Source: Amblyornis subalaris
Taxonomy: Eukaryota > Chordata > Aves > Passeriformes > Ptilonorhynchidae
Assembly (NCBI GenBank): GCA_018881555.1
Contig: JACAXG010000111.1
Span: forward strand, 124,001 to 188,000
DNA: 64,000 nucleotides
Direction of reading: 5' to 3'
Shown here: piece after piece, positions 13,227-22,671 of the stretch
Numbering within the stretch: the stretch's first letter is position 1
How the letters are laid out: each line of letters opens with the position of its first letter
Translations under genes and position numbers: made by a program
Notes under the pieces: model-generated
What the model was told of the DNA's origin: nothing
Databases searched by the model: none
Seen by the model: only the letters and a program-made list of their open reading frames with translations

Positions 13227-13540
13227 TGTTGCGATGACGAACGACATGGAGTCCAGAGACAAGTGGAAAGGAAGGCTACTTTATTGCAAAAACCAGGCCT
13301 TTTTACGCAGTTAAGGCCTTATTGAGTATATACCACAGAACTACAACAAATAATAATTCAACCAACCACCACAAACCACGAGGTGATCATGCAAAAGTTA
13401 TGTAGCTTGTTTTCCTACCTCTAAGTCAGCTGATGTTGTACCCAGAGTTCTTGTCTTCTTAGCCGAAGTGGCAGGAGTGAGCCATGATTTTACAAGAGTA
13501 ACAAGGCCTTCATTCTGCAAAGCCCCACTCATCCGCAACA
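13227..13540 (-). repeat. ERV-1 3' LTR (314 bp)
   Basis: On the minus strand it runs from TGTTGCGGATGAGTGGGGC to CATCGCAACA, with TG...CA ends. A TATATA element lies at 13327-13332, and about 45 bp downstream is the AATAAA signal at 13280-13285, giving a short R region. The end of the env frame (stop at 13512-13510) lies inside this LTR. Confidence 0.95.
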
Positions 13541-13911
13541 TCTCCCCCTTCTTTGTTTATATGTTCTATTGCTAAAACAGTTTGTACCAGTAAGGCCATT
13601 ATCTTATTAAGGCTATTATTGATCATTTGTTGCACACAAGATAAGATACATGGGATACATATCATAATCAATAAAAACACACCAAGGATAACTATTCCAT
13701 ACACCACTAAACGTTTAAGCCACACCCCAAAGCCAAGGTTGTCAAGCCATGAGAACATCCCCCACCAATCACCCTCATCATGTTGCTGTAGCTCTTTAGT
13801 AAGCTGCTTAAGATTAATGATACTTCTGTGAATGGATTCTGAATGATCACTTAAGTTCATGCAGCACATGCTGTCAAAGTCTTTGCATCCATGACCTTGA
13901 GCTAAAAGCAA
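13510..13911 (-). pseudogene. ERV-1 env, transmembrane (TM) subunit part
   Basis: This frame holds the carboxyl half of the envelope TM protein. A CX6CC disulphide motif (C9-KDFDSM-CC) is at 13887-13861. It is followed by a helical stretch and a hydrophobic membrane segment (about residues 68-92, rich in V, I, L, F and C). The tail extends through the polypurine tract into the 3' LTR and stops at 13512-13510. CX6CC and the surrounding spacing are known from alpharetroviruses and gammaretroviruses. The wording here is closest to alpharetroviral TM and unlike the classical betaretroviral type. A one-base frame break near 13925 separates it from the upstream part. Degenerate remnant, not functional. 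Confidence 0.85.
13541..13554 (-). other. ERV-1 polypurine tract
   Basis: The minus strand reads AAAGAAGGGGGAGA directly before the 3' LTR. This is the usual plus-strand primer of retroviral reverse transcription, in the expected position. Confidence 0.9.
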
Positions 13912-14867
13912 GAAGTCAATGGCTGCCTATTTTGCATGGTTGCATGTCGCACCGAGTTAATGTCATTTACCATTGCTGAAAGAGCGGCACTAGTAGCATT
14001 AGCTTCATTTGCAAGCCAGCAGCCAAGCTTGTTTAAAGAAGCCAAAGCATGAGCAGTACTAATTGATGGTATTATGCTGCCAGAGGTGTGCTCTGCAATA
14101 TTCCAAAATGTTACCTTTGGATCACACTTCTAGTTAAGAACCCATGTGCTGCGCCTAACCCGACGCTGCGCTGCAATAATTGAAGCAGTCCACTTGGTGA
14201 AACAAGTAGTGCATGGTCCGCCAGCAGCTTTGCCTGGTAGACCTTTCCAGATGCGCTCTCCACATATCGAGAACAAGTCTGAAGGGAGAGCAATGCTGCT
14301 GATGCCAGATGTCGGTCGACTTTCCAAGGTCTGATTACACCACAAGGAAGTGTTGCTAAAAATACCTTTAGGAGAGACATCAAAGTTAGCACTGTTCACA
14401 TAAGTGTCAGATATATGATCAATGTAAAAGCATGGCAAAGCACGTAAAGTCCCTAGCGCGTCTAACTCCCGAGGTTGCGAGAGCAAGGCCGGAAAGACAT
14501 GCATCCTTCTCAGATCGTTGTACTATGTCTTATTCCATCCTGCAGTCCTTCGCCAGGTGCTCTGGCTGGGCTGCAATATGCCTAGGGCTGTGCATTTTTG
14601 CTGCACACTTTCATTATACAGCCTACCAAAATGCGTCTTATCAATGGGTACCCCTACCAAGCACATGTGAAAAGGAGCACTGGGGGTCGTCATGGAGATG
14701 CACATGGTGTCGGTGTGCGTAGCATTTGCAAGGGTGATCCATACGTTTGCGCCATCTATTGTAGGGGGTAAGACGCTTGCAGTGCTTTCACCAATGAGGA
14801 TCATGCAACAAATGGTCGCACACACCACGAAGGAACCCATTTCATGTGGTGACCTGTGGAGACACAA
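13912..14867 (-). pseudogene. ERV-1 env, surface (SU) subunit and TM start
   Basis: The SU region opens at 14867, overlapping the end of pol by about 67 bases, as is usual for retroviral env. Residues 9-32 form a hydrophobic leader-like segment. The same frame is interrupted by a stop at 14525-14523 and another at 14132-14130, just after a basic cluster (RRVRRS, about 14153-14136) that looks like the furin-type SU/TM cleavage site. Further down, before the frame break near 13925, are conserved TM helix positions. Several N-x-S/T glycosylation sites are present. SU sequence is too diverged to name a receptor group. Two stops plus one frame break make it a pseudogene. Confidence 0.75.
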
Positions 14868-15400
14868 GCATAGCCTCTACCCCATGTTAACAAGTCTAAA
14901 GGTCCTGCCCACTGCCCTGTTAGTGGGTCCTTTACCATCACTGGTGGCCTGGGACGAGCCCTTGTATAGAAAGAATATTGTCTTTTGCATGCTGTTTGGC
15001 CAGCTTCATCTTGATTTAGAAAATTGAGAACATACAAGGCTTTTGCTAACCTGTTATATGGGCACCTCAACTCCCCCTTCTTTTGTTTTTCAAGCATAGT
15101 TTTCAATGTCCTGTGGGCACGTTCGACAATAGCCTGGCCAGTGGGAAAATGACAGATACCTGTGTTATGGGTGACACCCTGTTGTTGTAAGAACTGGTGA
15201 GTCCATTCAGAAGTATAAGCAGAGCCTTTGTCCGTTTTAATAGCGTCCAGAAGGCCCAAAGTAGCAAAGCATGTGAGCCAGTGCTGAGTGACATCACGAG
15301 CTTTCTCTCCTGTATGGGTAGTTGCCATTAAAAAATGTGAGACAGTATCAACAGTTACATGAACATGTTTTAAAGTACCAAATTCTGGAACAGGAGTAAC
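14801..15400 (-). pseudogene. ERV-1 pol, integrase core and C-terminal domain
   Basis: This encodes the DDE catalytic core of integrase. The first Asp lies in a V-D-T-V-S context upstream of the first Met (about 15345-15355). The second is in IKTDKGSAYT and the Glu in GQAIVERAHRTLK. The order and spacing match the D-D(35)E family. After it comes the SH3-like C-terminal part with GPLDLLTWGRGYACV. The frame runs open to 14801, where it overlaps env. A one-base frame break at about 15403-15408 cuts it off from the zinc-binding domain upstream. Confidence 0.9.
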
Positions 15401-15401
15401 A

Positions 15402-15938
15402 TCAGTTTTGCCAGATAGAATTGGCAGTCAGACCTCGAGGACTGACACCTTCTGCCAAGGGAGCAGGAGCAACTCCACGGCAAGAGGGAGATGAAAGCAG
15501 AACGTCACGAGACTGCGAGGTGGTTAATTGAAATTGCTTGCATAAAGAGCTTGCATTTTGATGAAAAAAGTCGTGAGACAATTTAGCCTGAGCAAACCTA
15601 TTAGGTACAACATTCGGCATGACAGTGATATCTGCACGATCGTTACCTTCCACAATAGGTCCGGGTAAACTTGTATGAGAACAAACGTGTAGCACATAAA
15701 AGTCATGCTGTTGGTTGTTAATCAAAAGCCACAGCATTTGCAGCTCTGTAAATAAGAGTGGGTTATCAACACATCGCAAATATGAGGATTCCAAATGAAA
15801 AACCACATTAGCAGCATATGCAGAATCAGTTACAACATTGAGTGGTTCGTGTGAAAACAACTGAAAAGCATAGCAGATAGCGGCTAACTCTAAGATCTGC
15901 ACGGAAGCATTTGCAATGTCAGAACCCTTGTATGCCAT
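15402..15938 (-). pseudogene. ERV-1 pol, RNase H (C-terminal part) and integrase zinc domain
   Basis: The RNase H active-site residues are visible in order: Glu in QILELAAICYA, Asp in VTDSAYAA and Asp in VEGNDRAD. The first catalytic Asp (MDASS) lies in the previous frame segment. Then comes the integrase HHCC domain: SHDFFHQN supplies both His. At the Cys pair the text is SSPSC, so the first Cys appears to be replaced by Ser. The GVSPRGLTANSIWQ linker to the integrase core follows, where a frame break ends the segment. Frame breaks lie at both ends (about 15940 and 15405). Confidence 0.88.
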
Positions 15939-16364
15939 CGGACAGAGTCACCCTTATGCCAAACTACTGCAGCTTTGCCGAATCTACTGGATGCATCCAT
16001 AAAAACAGTCAGTCTGTTGACGGGGGTCATGCTGCTGCGGTGTTTCGCATGTAAGGGGAGGCTACCCACCTCTGTCCACAGGTGATGTGAAGGGTAGTGG
16101 GTAGACAATTGTCTTGAAAAGTCTGCAAGTGCAATCTGAAAGTTACTGTCCTCTGACAACAACCATGACAAGTTGTCTTTGTTCGCAGGCACGTAGATTA
16201 CTTGGGTCTTGGCCATTGAGCATCTGCAGCTGCTCTCTGCCTCTCACAATTAGCTGCACAAACGTGTCATGGGCAGTCCATACAGTCTTGGTTGCCGTAT
16301 GAGGCAAAAATAGCCACTCTAATACATGCATGGGATCATTGTCATCAGCGAACCCCTGAAACAA
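15890..16364 (-). pseudogene. ERV-1 pol, RT connection domain and RNase H start
   Basis: Two overlapping frames (16364-16143 and 16216-15890) carry continuous pol homology. The first has the connection-domain text WLFLPHTATKTVWTAHD. The second runs to TVFMDASSRFGKAAVVWHK, the first RNase H strand with its catalytic Asp. The switch between frames near 16210-16216 and another at about 15940 are frame breaks. The first frame is in register with the RT segment upstream, from which it is separated by one stop codon (16502-16500). Confidence 0.85.
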
Positions 16365-16499
16365 GACTGCAAAAGGTTGAAATTTACTAGCTACTATGGC
16401 AAGAGAAACAGGTTTATCAGGGTCCCATCTCCAACCTTGGCACTTTTTCAGTGCCTGAGCACAATGCGCAAGAGCCTTTTTAGCCTCTGGAGTTAGCCA

Positions 16500-17336
16500 T
16501 CAGGAAGAATTGAGATCAGGGTTACCTCTGAGTAATTCAAAGAGGGAGTGCAAAAGCTCCGTGGATAAACCTAGAACGGGATGTAACCAGTTCAAGGAAC
16601 CTAACAACTTCTGTGAATCATGTAAGGTCAAGTTATCTTTAAAACAAAGCTTTAGTGGCTGAGGGCAGATAGTTGTCTGAGTAATTTTCCACCCTATATA
16701 ATGCCATGGGGCCTGCTGCTGCACTTTCCCGGGTGCAGCAATCAATCCGGCTGCTTGAACTGCCTGAATGACAGCCACCTGTATGGAACACAAAAGAGAA
16801 TGGTCTTTAGTTGAAAATAAAATATTGTCCATGTAGTGGTATATGGTTGCATCAGGAAATTGGCAGTGCACAGGTTGCAGAGTAAGATCGACCACCCTTT
16901 GGCATATAGTCGGGCTGTTGCGCATGCCTTGTGGCAAAACTGTCCAGTGAAACCTTTTCACTGGCTCTGCATGGTTTAGAGTGGGCACTGAGAAGGTGAA
17001 GCGAGGTGCATCGTCAGCGTGGAGGGGAATGGTGACAAAGTGGTCTTTTAAATCTATGACTATGAGGGGCCAATCAAGAAGAATCATCGCTGGAGAAGGT
17101 AATCCTGGCTGTAAAGCACCCATGGGCTCAATGACCGCATTTATCATGCGCAAGTCATGTGAGAGTCTCCATTTACCACTTTTCTTGGATATGCAGAATA
17201 CAGGAGTGTTCCAAGGGCTAGAGGATGGCTGAAGGTGCTGCAAAGATAGCTGTTCGTCTACGAGTTGCTGCAGGTTCTGTACCCATTCCTGTCGTAGGGG
17301 CCATTGAGAGACCCAGACAGGGTCATTTGTCCTCAA
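16500..17336 (-). pseudogene. ERV-1 pol, reverse transcriptase fingers-palm-thumb (YMDN variant)
   Basis: A 278-residue open segment with typical retroviral RT landmarks: KKSGKWRLSHDLRMINAVIE (51-70), the first catalytic Asp at residue 95 in LIVIDLKDHF, LPQGMRNSPTICQ (134-146), and the polymerase motif at 168-171. The last reads YMDN instead of YMDD. The second catalytic Asp is Asn (codon AAT at 16826-16824), which should abolish polymerase activity. The segment ends at a TGA (16502-16500), after which homology continues in the same frame. The wording is of betaretroviral (class II ERV) type. Confidence 0.93.
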
Positions 17337-17550
17337 TGTGAGCTTGCATATGTTTAGTATCTGTGTTCAGAACAGCTGTTCAATGGCCCCTATGAAAAAG
17401 ATTGTTATGTGAGTTGGAATCTATGCATACAGTGGTTCCAAATTGTCCCAAGACATCCCATCCCCACAATGTGCATGGTACTGGAGCAATGGATGGTGTG
17501 ATGTGGGCAGTTTGCCTGTCAGGGCCGAGGACAAGGCAAAGCTGAGTGCT
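17337..17550 (-). pseudogene. ERV-1 pro/pol junction, degenerate
   Basis: After the stop at 17553-17551 the protease frame still shows family-like text (for example LWGWDVLGQFG) before two further stops. The RT frame becomes open at 17336. The pro and pol frames differ, as in betaretroviruses, but the register is not a simple -1 step, so at least one indel has occurred. Confidence 0.65.
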
Positions 17551-18171
17551 TCACCTAGGGCATTGCAGCCCCCCTACCCCAATTAGAGTCGAGCTAGGGT
17601 CCATCGTGGGCCAGTCAGTGGGCCAGTCACTGCTTCTGATAATGGACACGTCAGCTCCAGCATCAACAAGTCCTTTGAATTTCTTACTGTCTATAGTGGA
17701 TACCATGGTCAGCTGAGCTGCTGTGATGGCACTCGTCCAAAAGATTCGAGGCTGCCCAGTGCTGCCAAAAACACCAGTGCCACGCTTACCTTTTCCGCCA
17801 GGGGTTGTGCTGAAAAATGGAACAAGCTGTGCCAGACGCTGACTGGCAGGTATGAAGCAAGGTGGCATGGGCGTCCAGAGCATAATTTGTATCTCACCCT
17901 CAAAGTCGGAGTCGATGACACCAGGTAGTACAAAAAGTCCTAGTGTAGTGGTAGAAGAATGTCCAGTTATCAAAGCATGCATATTATTGCCAACAGGTCC
18001 CCATACCCCTGTGGGAACTAAATGAATTGAGGATGTCTCCAGAGTCACTGACTGGCTGGCAGCCAGGGACAATCCTGCCCTGCCAGACGTTGTGGGGACG
18101 AGCTGGCTTGCCAGACACCATGCTTTGCATTTGTTTGATTCTGCGGGGCATGCGAGCACACCCCCCACCAT
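17551..18171 (-). pseudogene. ERV-1 pro: dUTPase fused to aspartic protease
   Basis: A 206-residue frame lying in the -1 register relative to gag. Residues 60-140 are a dUTPase: LPGVIDSDFEGEIQI (82-96) and the glycine-rich motif RGTGVFGSTG (130-139). Residues 160-206 are the start of a retroviral aspartic protease. Its active-site triplet reads D170-A-G instead of D-T/S-G, followed by ADVSII. A short WPTD duplication (183-190) disturbs the region after it. The frame ends prematurely at TGA 17553-17551, before the protease C-terminus. A dUTPase placed upstream of protease in the pro frame is a known betaretroviral arrangement. Confidence 0.92.
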
Positions 18172-18446
18172 CGGTTTCCCAACACTACAAGGTCACCCTC
18201 CGCAATAGGGTGAGAATGGCATTCCTTAGCCCAGTGGTATCCTTTTTTGCACCAGGAACACTTAGTGGGGGGAAGGTTAGTAGGAGGAGATTTGGATTTG
18301 GGTGATAGTACAGGGCAATTTTTTCTGAGGTGACTGTTAGAGCCACAGCAGTAACAGCCCTGCGGCCGTAAATGAGCAGGGTAAGCCGCAGCGAGGGAGC
18401 TATTGTCATGGATCAGGGAACTTGCATCTTGGCAGGCCCTAGCCAT
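18045..18446 (-). pseudogene. ERV-1 gag, nucleocapsid part with two zinc knuckles
   Basis: Two CCHC zinc knuckles with the exact C-x2-C-x4-H-x4-C spacing are present at residues 31-44 (C31, C34, H39, C44) and 63-76 (C63, C66, H71, C76), joined by a Pro/Lys/Ser linker. This is the RNA-binding nucleocapsid. The gag stop is at 18047-18045, about 125 bases downstream of the pro frame start, so gag and pro overlap. The frameshift signal at 18174-18180 lies in this overlap. Confidence 0.93.
18174..18180 (-). promoter_or_regulatory. ERV-1 gag-pro ribosomal frameshift site GGGAAAC
   Basis: The minus strand reads GGGAAAC, split as G-GGA-AAC in the gag frame. This is a canonical X-XXY-YYZ slippery heptamer, of the type used at gag-pro in known betaretroviruses. 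A -1 slip here leads straight into the dUTPase-protease frame (next codons CCG ATG). G-rich and C-rich runs just downstream could form a stimulatory stem, which I have not folded. Confidence 0.88.
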
Positions 18447-18481
18447 CGCCTCTATAGTACAAGTATGCAGATTATGAAGAG

Positions 18482-19032
18482 TTAAGAGTATTCTTCTACA
18501 GTTATTATTTGCATTTTGAAACGCGAGTTGTCACAGGAGCAAATTCTGTGCGTCCTGACCATCCACCTGTCAGGTAAGCGCAACCAGCAGCCTATCCAGA
18601 AAGTGCGTATATGGTTCTGGTGGTCCTTGTTTGATATCAATATAAGAGATGTCATCACCCTTGCCTGTGCCTGGAATTTGCAATAAAGTAACACCTGGGT
18701 AGAAAGTCGGCTAATAATATCATAGACATCACAAGGGTAAGTCGTCTGCTGAGTGACAAAGGAGTATGCACCCTCACCTATTAACTCATTAACAACAATA
18801 GGAGGTTGCCTCTGCTGCAGAGTTCCTGCCTGAGCCGCACATAACTCACGATAATCTGAGAGCCAAATTTGTACTGCGTTAAGGAAAGTATCATCCTCAT
18901 TACATTTTTCCAACCATTAGGCGTAAGAATACAGGAACCACTTACAGATTCCAAGTAAGCTGTAACATGATGGGAAGACACACCACTTTCGCGTACTAAT
19001 TTCCGGACGTCTCTGACCAGACTGTAGTCCAA
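18482..19032 (-). pseudogene. ERV-1 gag, capsid part with frame breaks
   Basis: Capsid homology is spread over three frames. The upstream part (19032-18915) has VRDVRKLVRESGVSS. The middle part (18913 to about 18690) has AVQIWLSDYRELC and GEGAYSFVTQQTTYP. Further down, in a third frame at about 18590-18645, lies the major homology region, with the short text QGPPEPYTHFLDRL. Frame breaks are at about 18905-18915 and about 18680-18690. The major homology region is a hallmark of orthoretroviral capsid. Confidence 0.85.
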
Positions 19033-20226
19033 GTCTCAGTAAAAGTGCTGCTGGCCTTCAAAGATAACTGGATATGCAGTCATAGCTGAGTCATCTCCGT
19101 GTTTTGATGCAGCCCCTTACTATTTCTGACAGTGGGGTGCCTTAGCATTAGCATTTTGTGTAAGGCATAAATCTCTCCTCTGCTCATGATTTATGGGTCC
19201 CGAGCTAGGATAGGTATCAAGAAAAAACATGTCGTCAGGGGGTGGCCAAACTGCCGGTCATCTGGGATGCCACAAGCCTCCTCTAGGCAGGGAGGAGCCG
19301 GGGGGGCCATCTGGGCCAAAGGGCTTAGGGAGCGGTGGGATCCGGGGGGCCGAAAGAGAGTGGGGGGGCCGAGAGTACTGGAGGTGCCAAAATAACCGTG
19401 GGCAGCGAGGGAACCAAGACCGCCGAAGGGGCAGGGGGCGGTGCAGAGAGTGGACCCACCAGAGGATTCAGGGGTGGCGCAGGGGATGTGGCTGCTGAAG
19501 GGACCGGGGCGGTACAGGGGGGTGTGGTCTCCAGAGGATTTGGGGGTGGAGCAGGGGGTGTGGCTGTCGGAGAGACATAGGGAGGTGTGGGGGGTGGGGC
19601 CGCCAAAGAGGGCGCTGCCAAACAGAGGGGGCTGAGGGCGGAGGGACCGAGGCCGAGGTGGGGGGGGCGGGCAGAGGATGGACGGGAGCTGAGGTGGGGG
19701 GGCCGAGCAGAGGATGGACCAGGGCCAAGGCGGGGTGGGCCAGGCGGCGGACAGACCGGGGCCGAGGTGGGGGTGGTGGGCAGTGAGGGTAGCAAGGAAG
19801 CTGTGGCTGGAGGGGCTGGCAGCGGAGGAGCCGCTGCGGAGGAGGTGCTGTGCAAAGAAGCCGTTCCAAGAGAAGAGAAGCTGGCACCAGGGGGGTTGGC
19901 AAGCCAGTGGAGTCAGCCTGGAGAGGCAGCTGAAAGCATAGGTCTGGGTGAGTTTCTTTAAGAGTTGCCATAATAATTCCCCAAGTAGCAAGACGCCTAG
20001 ATGCGTCAGCATCACCAGTGTTTGGAACTTCAAAAAGTTCTTGTCCTATCCCCCGCCAAGCGCCCAGTTGAAAAGTGCCAGCTGTGGGGAAGTCTTTTAC
20101 ATGCGTGGATATCCAATCCAGCAGGGCAAGTAATTCAGCATCAGGAATGTCTCTGTTCTGTCAGTGCAAGAGCCGTTGTAAATTCTCTAGGCTCTGCTTT
20201 TCCTTGACCGACATTCTGGCTCCCAT
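19033..20226 (-). pseudogene. ERV-1 gag, matrix and proline-rich spacer
   Basis: The minus strand has an ATG at 20226-20224 starting MGARMSVKEKQ, a plausible gag start about 165 bases after the primer-binding site. One in-frame TGA (20163-20161) interrupts it. After that the frame stays open to 19468 and shows a matrix-like helical region with DWISTHVKDFPTAG, then a Pro-rich region. From about 19860 to 19240 the DNA is very GC-rich with degenerate tandem units of about 36 and 72 bp, giving Pro-rich text in more than one frame. This is probably the late-domain/spacer region between matrix and capsid. Plus-strand frames here (Gly/Arg-rich) are shadows. Confidence 0.78.
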
Positions 20227-20392
20227 GATTAACCCCTTGGCTCACCTTGAGGAGATAAATATGCGCGTGGTCAGAGGCTGTTACCCAAAGGTGAGGGTCA
20301 TTCCACTCCCTGGATCTGTTGCCCGAAGCTGTTCACTGGGTCGGTGGAGCTTCATTCCCGACTTCAGTCTGAAGCGTTCACTGCAGTCCGAT

Positions 20393-20410
20393 GTCACTGT
20401 TCGAGCGCCA
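20393..20410 (-). other. ERV-1 primer-binding site, tRNA-Lys3-like
   Basis: Two bases after the 5' LTR the minus strand reads TGGCGCTCGAACAGTGAC. This matches the known tRNA-Lys3 primer-binding sequence at 16 of 18 positions, so the provirus most likely used a lysine tRNA primer. Confidence 0.85.
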
Positions 20411-20412
20411 GT

Positions 20413-20726
20413 TGTTGCGATGACAAATTACACAGAGTCTGGAGACAAGTGGAAAGGAAGGCTACTTTATTGCAAAAACTAGGCCTTTTTAAGCAGTTAA
20501 GGCCTTATTGAGTATATACCACTGAACTATAACAAATATTAATTCAACCAACCACCATAAACCACGAGGTGATCATGCAAAAGTTACATAACTTGTTTTT
20601 CTGCCTCTAAGTCAGCTGATGTTGTTCCCAGAGTTCTTGTGTTCTTAGCCGAAGTGGCAGGAGTGAGCCATGATTTTACAAGAGTAACAAGGCCTTAATT
20701 CTGCAAAGCCCCATTCATCCTCAACA
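20413..20726 (-). repeat. ERV-1 5' LTR (314 bp)
   Basis: Same length and ends as the LTR at 13227-13540. On the minus strand it starts TGTTGAGGATGAATGGGGC and ends CATCGCAACA, with the same TATATA and AATAAA signals. It drives transcription towards lower coordinates, away from TRPM3. Confidence 0.95.
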
Positions 20727-20806
20727 GGGCATGCTGACTGCATTCCACCCAGGAGCAGCAACTATATTTTCCCCTATAATTCCCATGCCCCCAGTCAGTT
20801 TCCCAC
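20727..20806 (-). mobile_element. Probable older LTR, U3 end cut off by ERV-1
   Basis: On the minus strand this would be the first 80 bases of the LTR at 12392-13226, starting TGTGGGAAACTGACTGGGGG. The assignment rests on the position next to ERV-1 and on TG...CA ends; no target duplication was found. Confidence 0.4.
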
Positions 20807-22671
20807 AGTGTTGCTTGGAAAAGGTTTTTTTCCTTCTTTAATTGGAGTTGCTTAGTGGCATTTCAAGTAGACCCAGATGTAACTTCACTGAGCTGATCTT
20901 TCTAACTGAGATGAACAGGGGAAAGTAGCACCAAAGCAGAAGACTGGGCTCTGAAATTTGTACTAATAGCACTTAATTCTAGTTTACATTTCATTGTGTC
21001 CAGCTCTTACCATGTGCCATTGTTCAAGGTTGCTTCATAAGAACTGTTAGACAGAAGCAACGTTTCAAAGTGGTCTTTGAAAAACTGTAACTTTCAAGGT
21101 AATTTTTTCTTATTATTTAAATAGTGCAAAGGAAGAGCTCTTCATTTGCAGTGTGGAGGATAACTCTAGACAAGAGATACAGCTGTAACTTCTTAGTATC
21201 TTCATATTGGTACAAAACACTGGTTTTCCAGTTCTTAATGTACAATTGCGTGACACTTTAATCAACACCAGAGGAAACACATCAAATAAGCTTGCATGAT
21301 AGTATCAATTAATGCATTTAAACTTCACAGAATTTTATGCAGCATCACATTTACACAGCATTGCATCTGTTCTTGCTTTTAACTCTCAAAAATATTTATA
21401 CATGATGGCCCTTGAGCCATTGCTATCTGCATAAAAACATTATACATCAATTGTGGTGTTTGATGGGCATATGTTAGGTAATATGTTTAATGGGGCACAA
21501 ATTAATTTCCATGGAAAACTACTGGATATCAGAGGAATAGGTTGTTTAATCAGTTATGATAAACCTACCCTTGAGAATAGGAAGAATGGAAGTTGAATAA
21601 TGATGTTCGAAAATTGCTAAACATACAGCAATGTGTAACCTTTTTATTACTGTAAATTTACTTACCACTTACCACTTAGCTGACTAATAACAAATTCAAA
21701 TACAGTTACGTTCCAATATGGCCTTTGTGATGCCTCTCTATATGCTTTTTTTTTCAGGCTTTTTAGAAAGGATGAACTTTTCTTTATAGGTACAAGTGTC
21801 TATTTCAGTCATGCTGGGGCAGCACAGGACATAGGACTCGAGATCATCTTGTTGTACACATATAAAGTCGCTGCATTCCCAAGATTTCTAGTTAAAATAT
21901 AATGTCTCTGGTAAATTGATCACTCAAGCACCTTCTCCTACTTATTATGGGAGCTTTTACTTATTTGCACATTACTGTAACAAAACAGCAGAAGATATTA
22001 TTAATGCTGGTGGCTCTTGATTAAGGTGTTTCATTTCTACTGCACATTTTCTGCTTTTCATGGAGAACTGAAAGAAACTGAAGGCAGACTCAAGTTTTTA
22101 CTATATTAGTTAGGTTGGAAAATTTTGATTGGTGTAAATAACATTTAATTAGACAAAACGTAGTACTAGACTGTAGAGAATAATGTTCTGTAATATGCCA
22201 AGAAAAAGAATTTCCGTGAAAGGTTTATAAGTTTATAATGATGTTTTGTTATTAAATCCTTCCCATAAAAGTATTATCTTTGCCTTTACCTAAGGCTCTG
22301 ACTACTTCTTAAGTGCATGAACTGTGACCACAAACATTTATACAAGTGACTAAAATTACATTTGGTTTATGCAGAAAATTAGCCCTGAGGTTGCCCTAAT
22401 ACAGCTAGGCAAAAAGATCAAAGGTTCTGACTCTTTGGACTATTACATTGCACACATGGGCCGTTGTTCCAGGCAAGAAAAGCTAGTAACACAGTAATTA
22501 TTTGCCATCTATCAGGAAATGAGGGAGGAGACAACAGGCCACAGGAGGCCACAATTGACCAGCTAGGGTCATATGCCAGGTACATCCCTCTCACTTGCTG
22601 GCTGTCCTTCAGGAACATGTGCTGCAAAACTCATGCCATCCCCATATCAGCTTAATTTCTATTATTTTTCT
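20807..22671. other. Intergenic DNA, nothing recognised
   Basis: AT-rich sequence with stops throughout. No repeat family or gene was recognised. Confidence 0.5.

Larger units (their letters stand above)
13227..20726 (-). mobile_element. ERV-1: nearly full-length betaretrovirus-like provirus, 7.5 kb, inactive
   Basis: Two 314-bp LTRs (13227-13540 and 20413-20726) bracket a complete gag-pro-pol-env order on the minus strand. A primer-binding site follows the 5' LTR and a polypurine tract precedes the 3' LTR. By hand alignment the LTRs differ at about 23 of 314 positions (about 7%), so the insertion is old, probably well over 10 million years at usual avian rates (inference). Flanks are GGATAT on the left and GGGCAT on the right: only 4 of 6 bases match, so the target duplication is decayed or absent. 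Gag, pro, pol and env all carry stops or frame breaks, so it cannot make infectious virus. Gag-pro-pol is betaretrovirus-like; env has an alpharetrovirus-like transmembrane subunit. Confidence 0.95.

Noticed and set aside
19186..19961. Gly/Arg-rich plus-strand frames up to 124 codons
   Set aside because: Shadows of the GC-rich minus-strand gag spacer of ERV-1.
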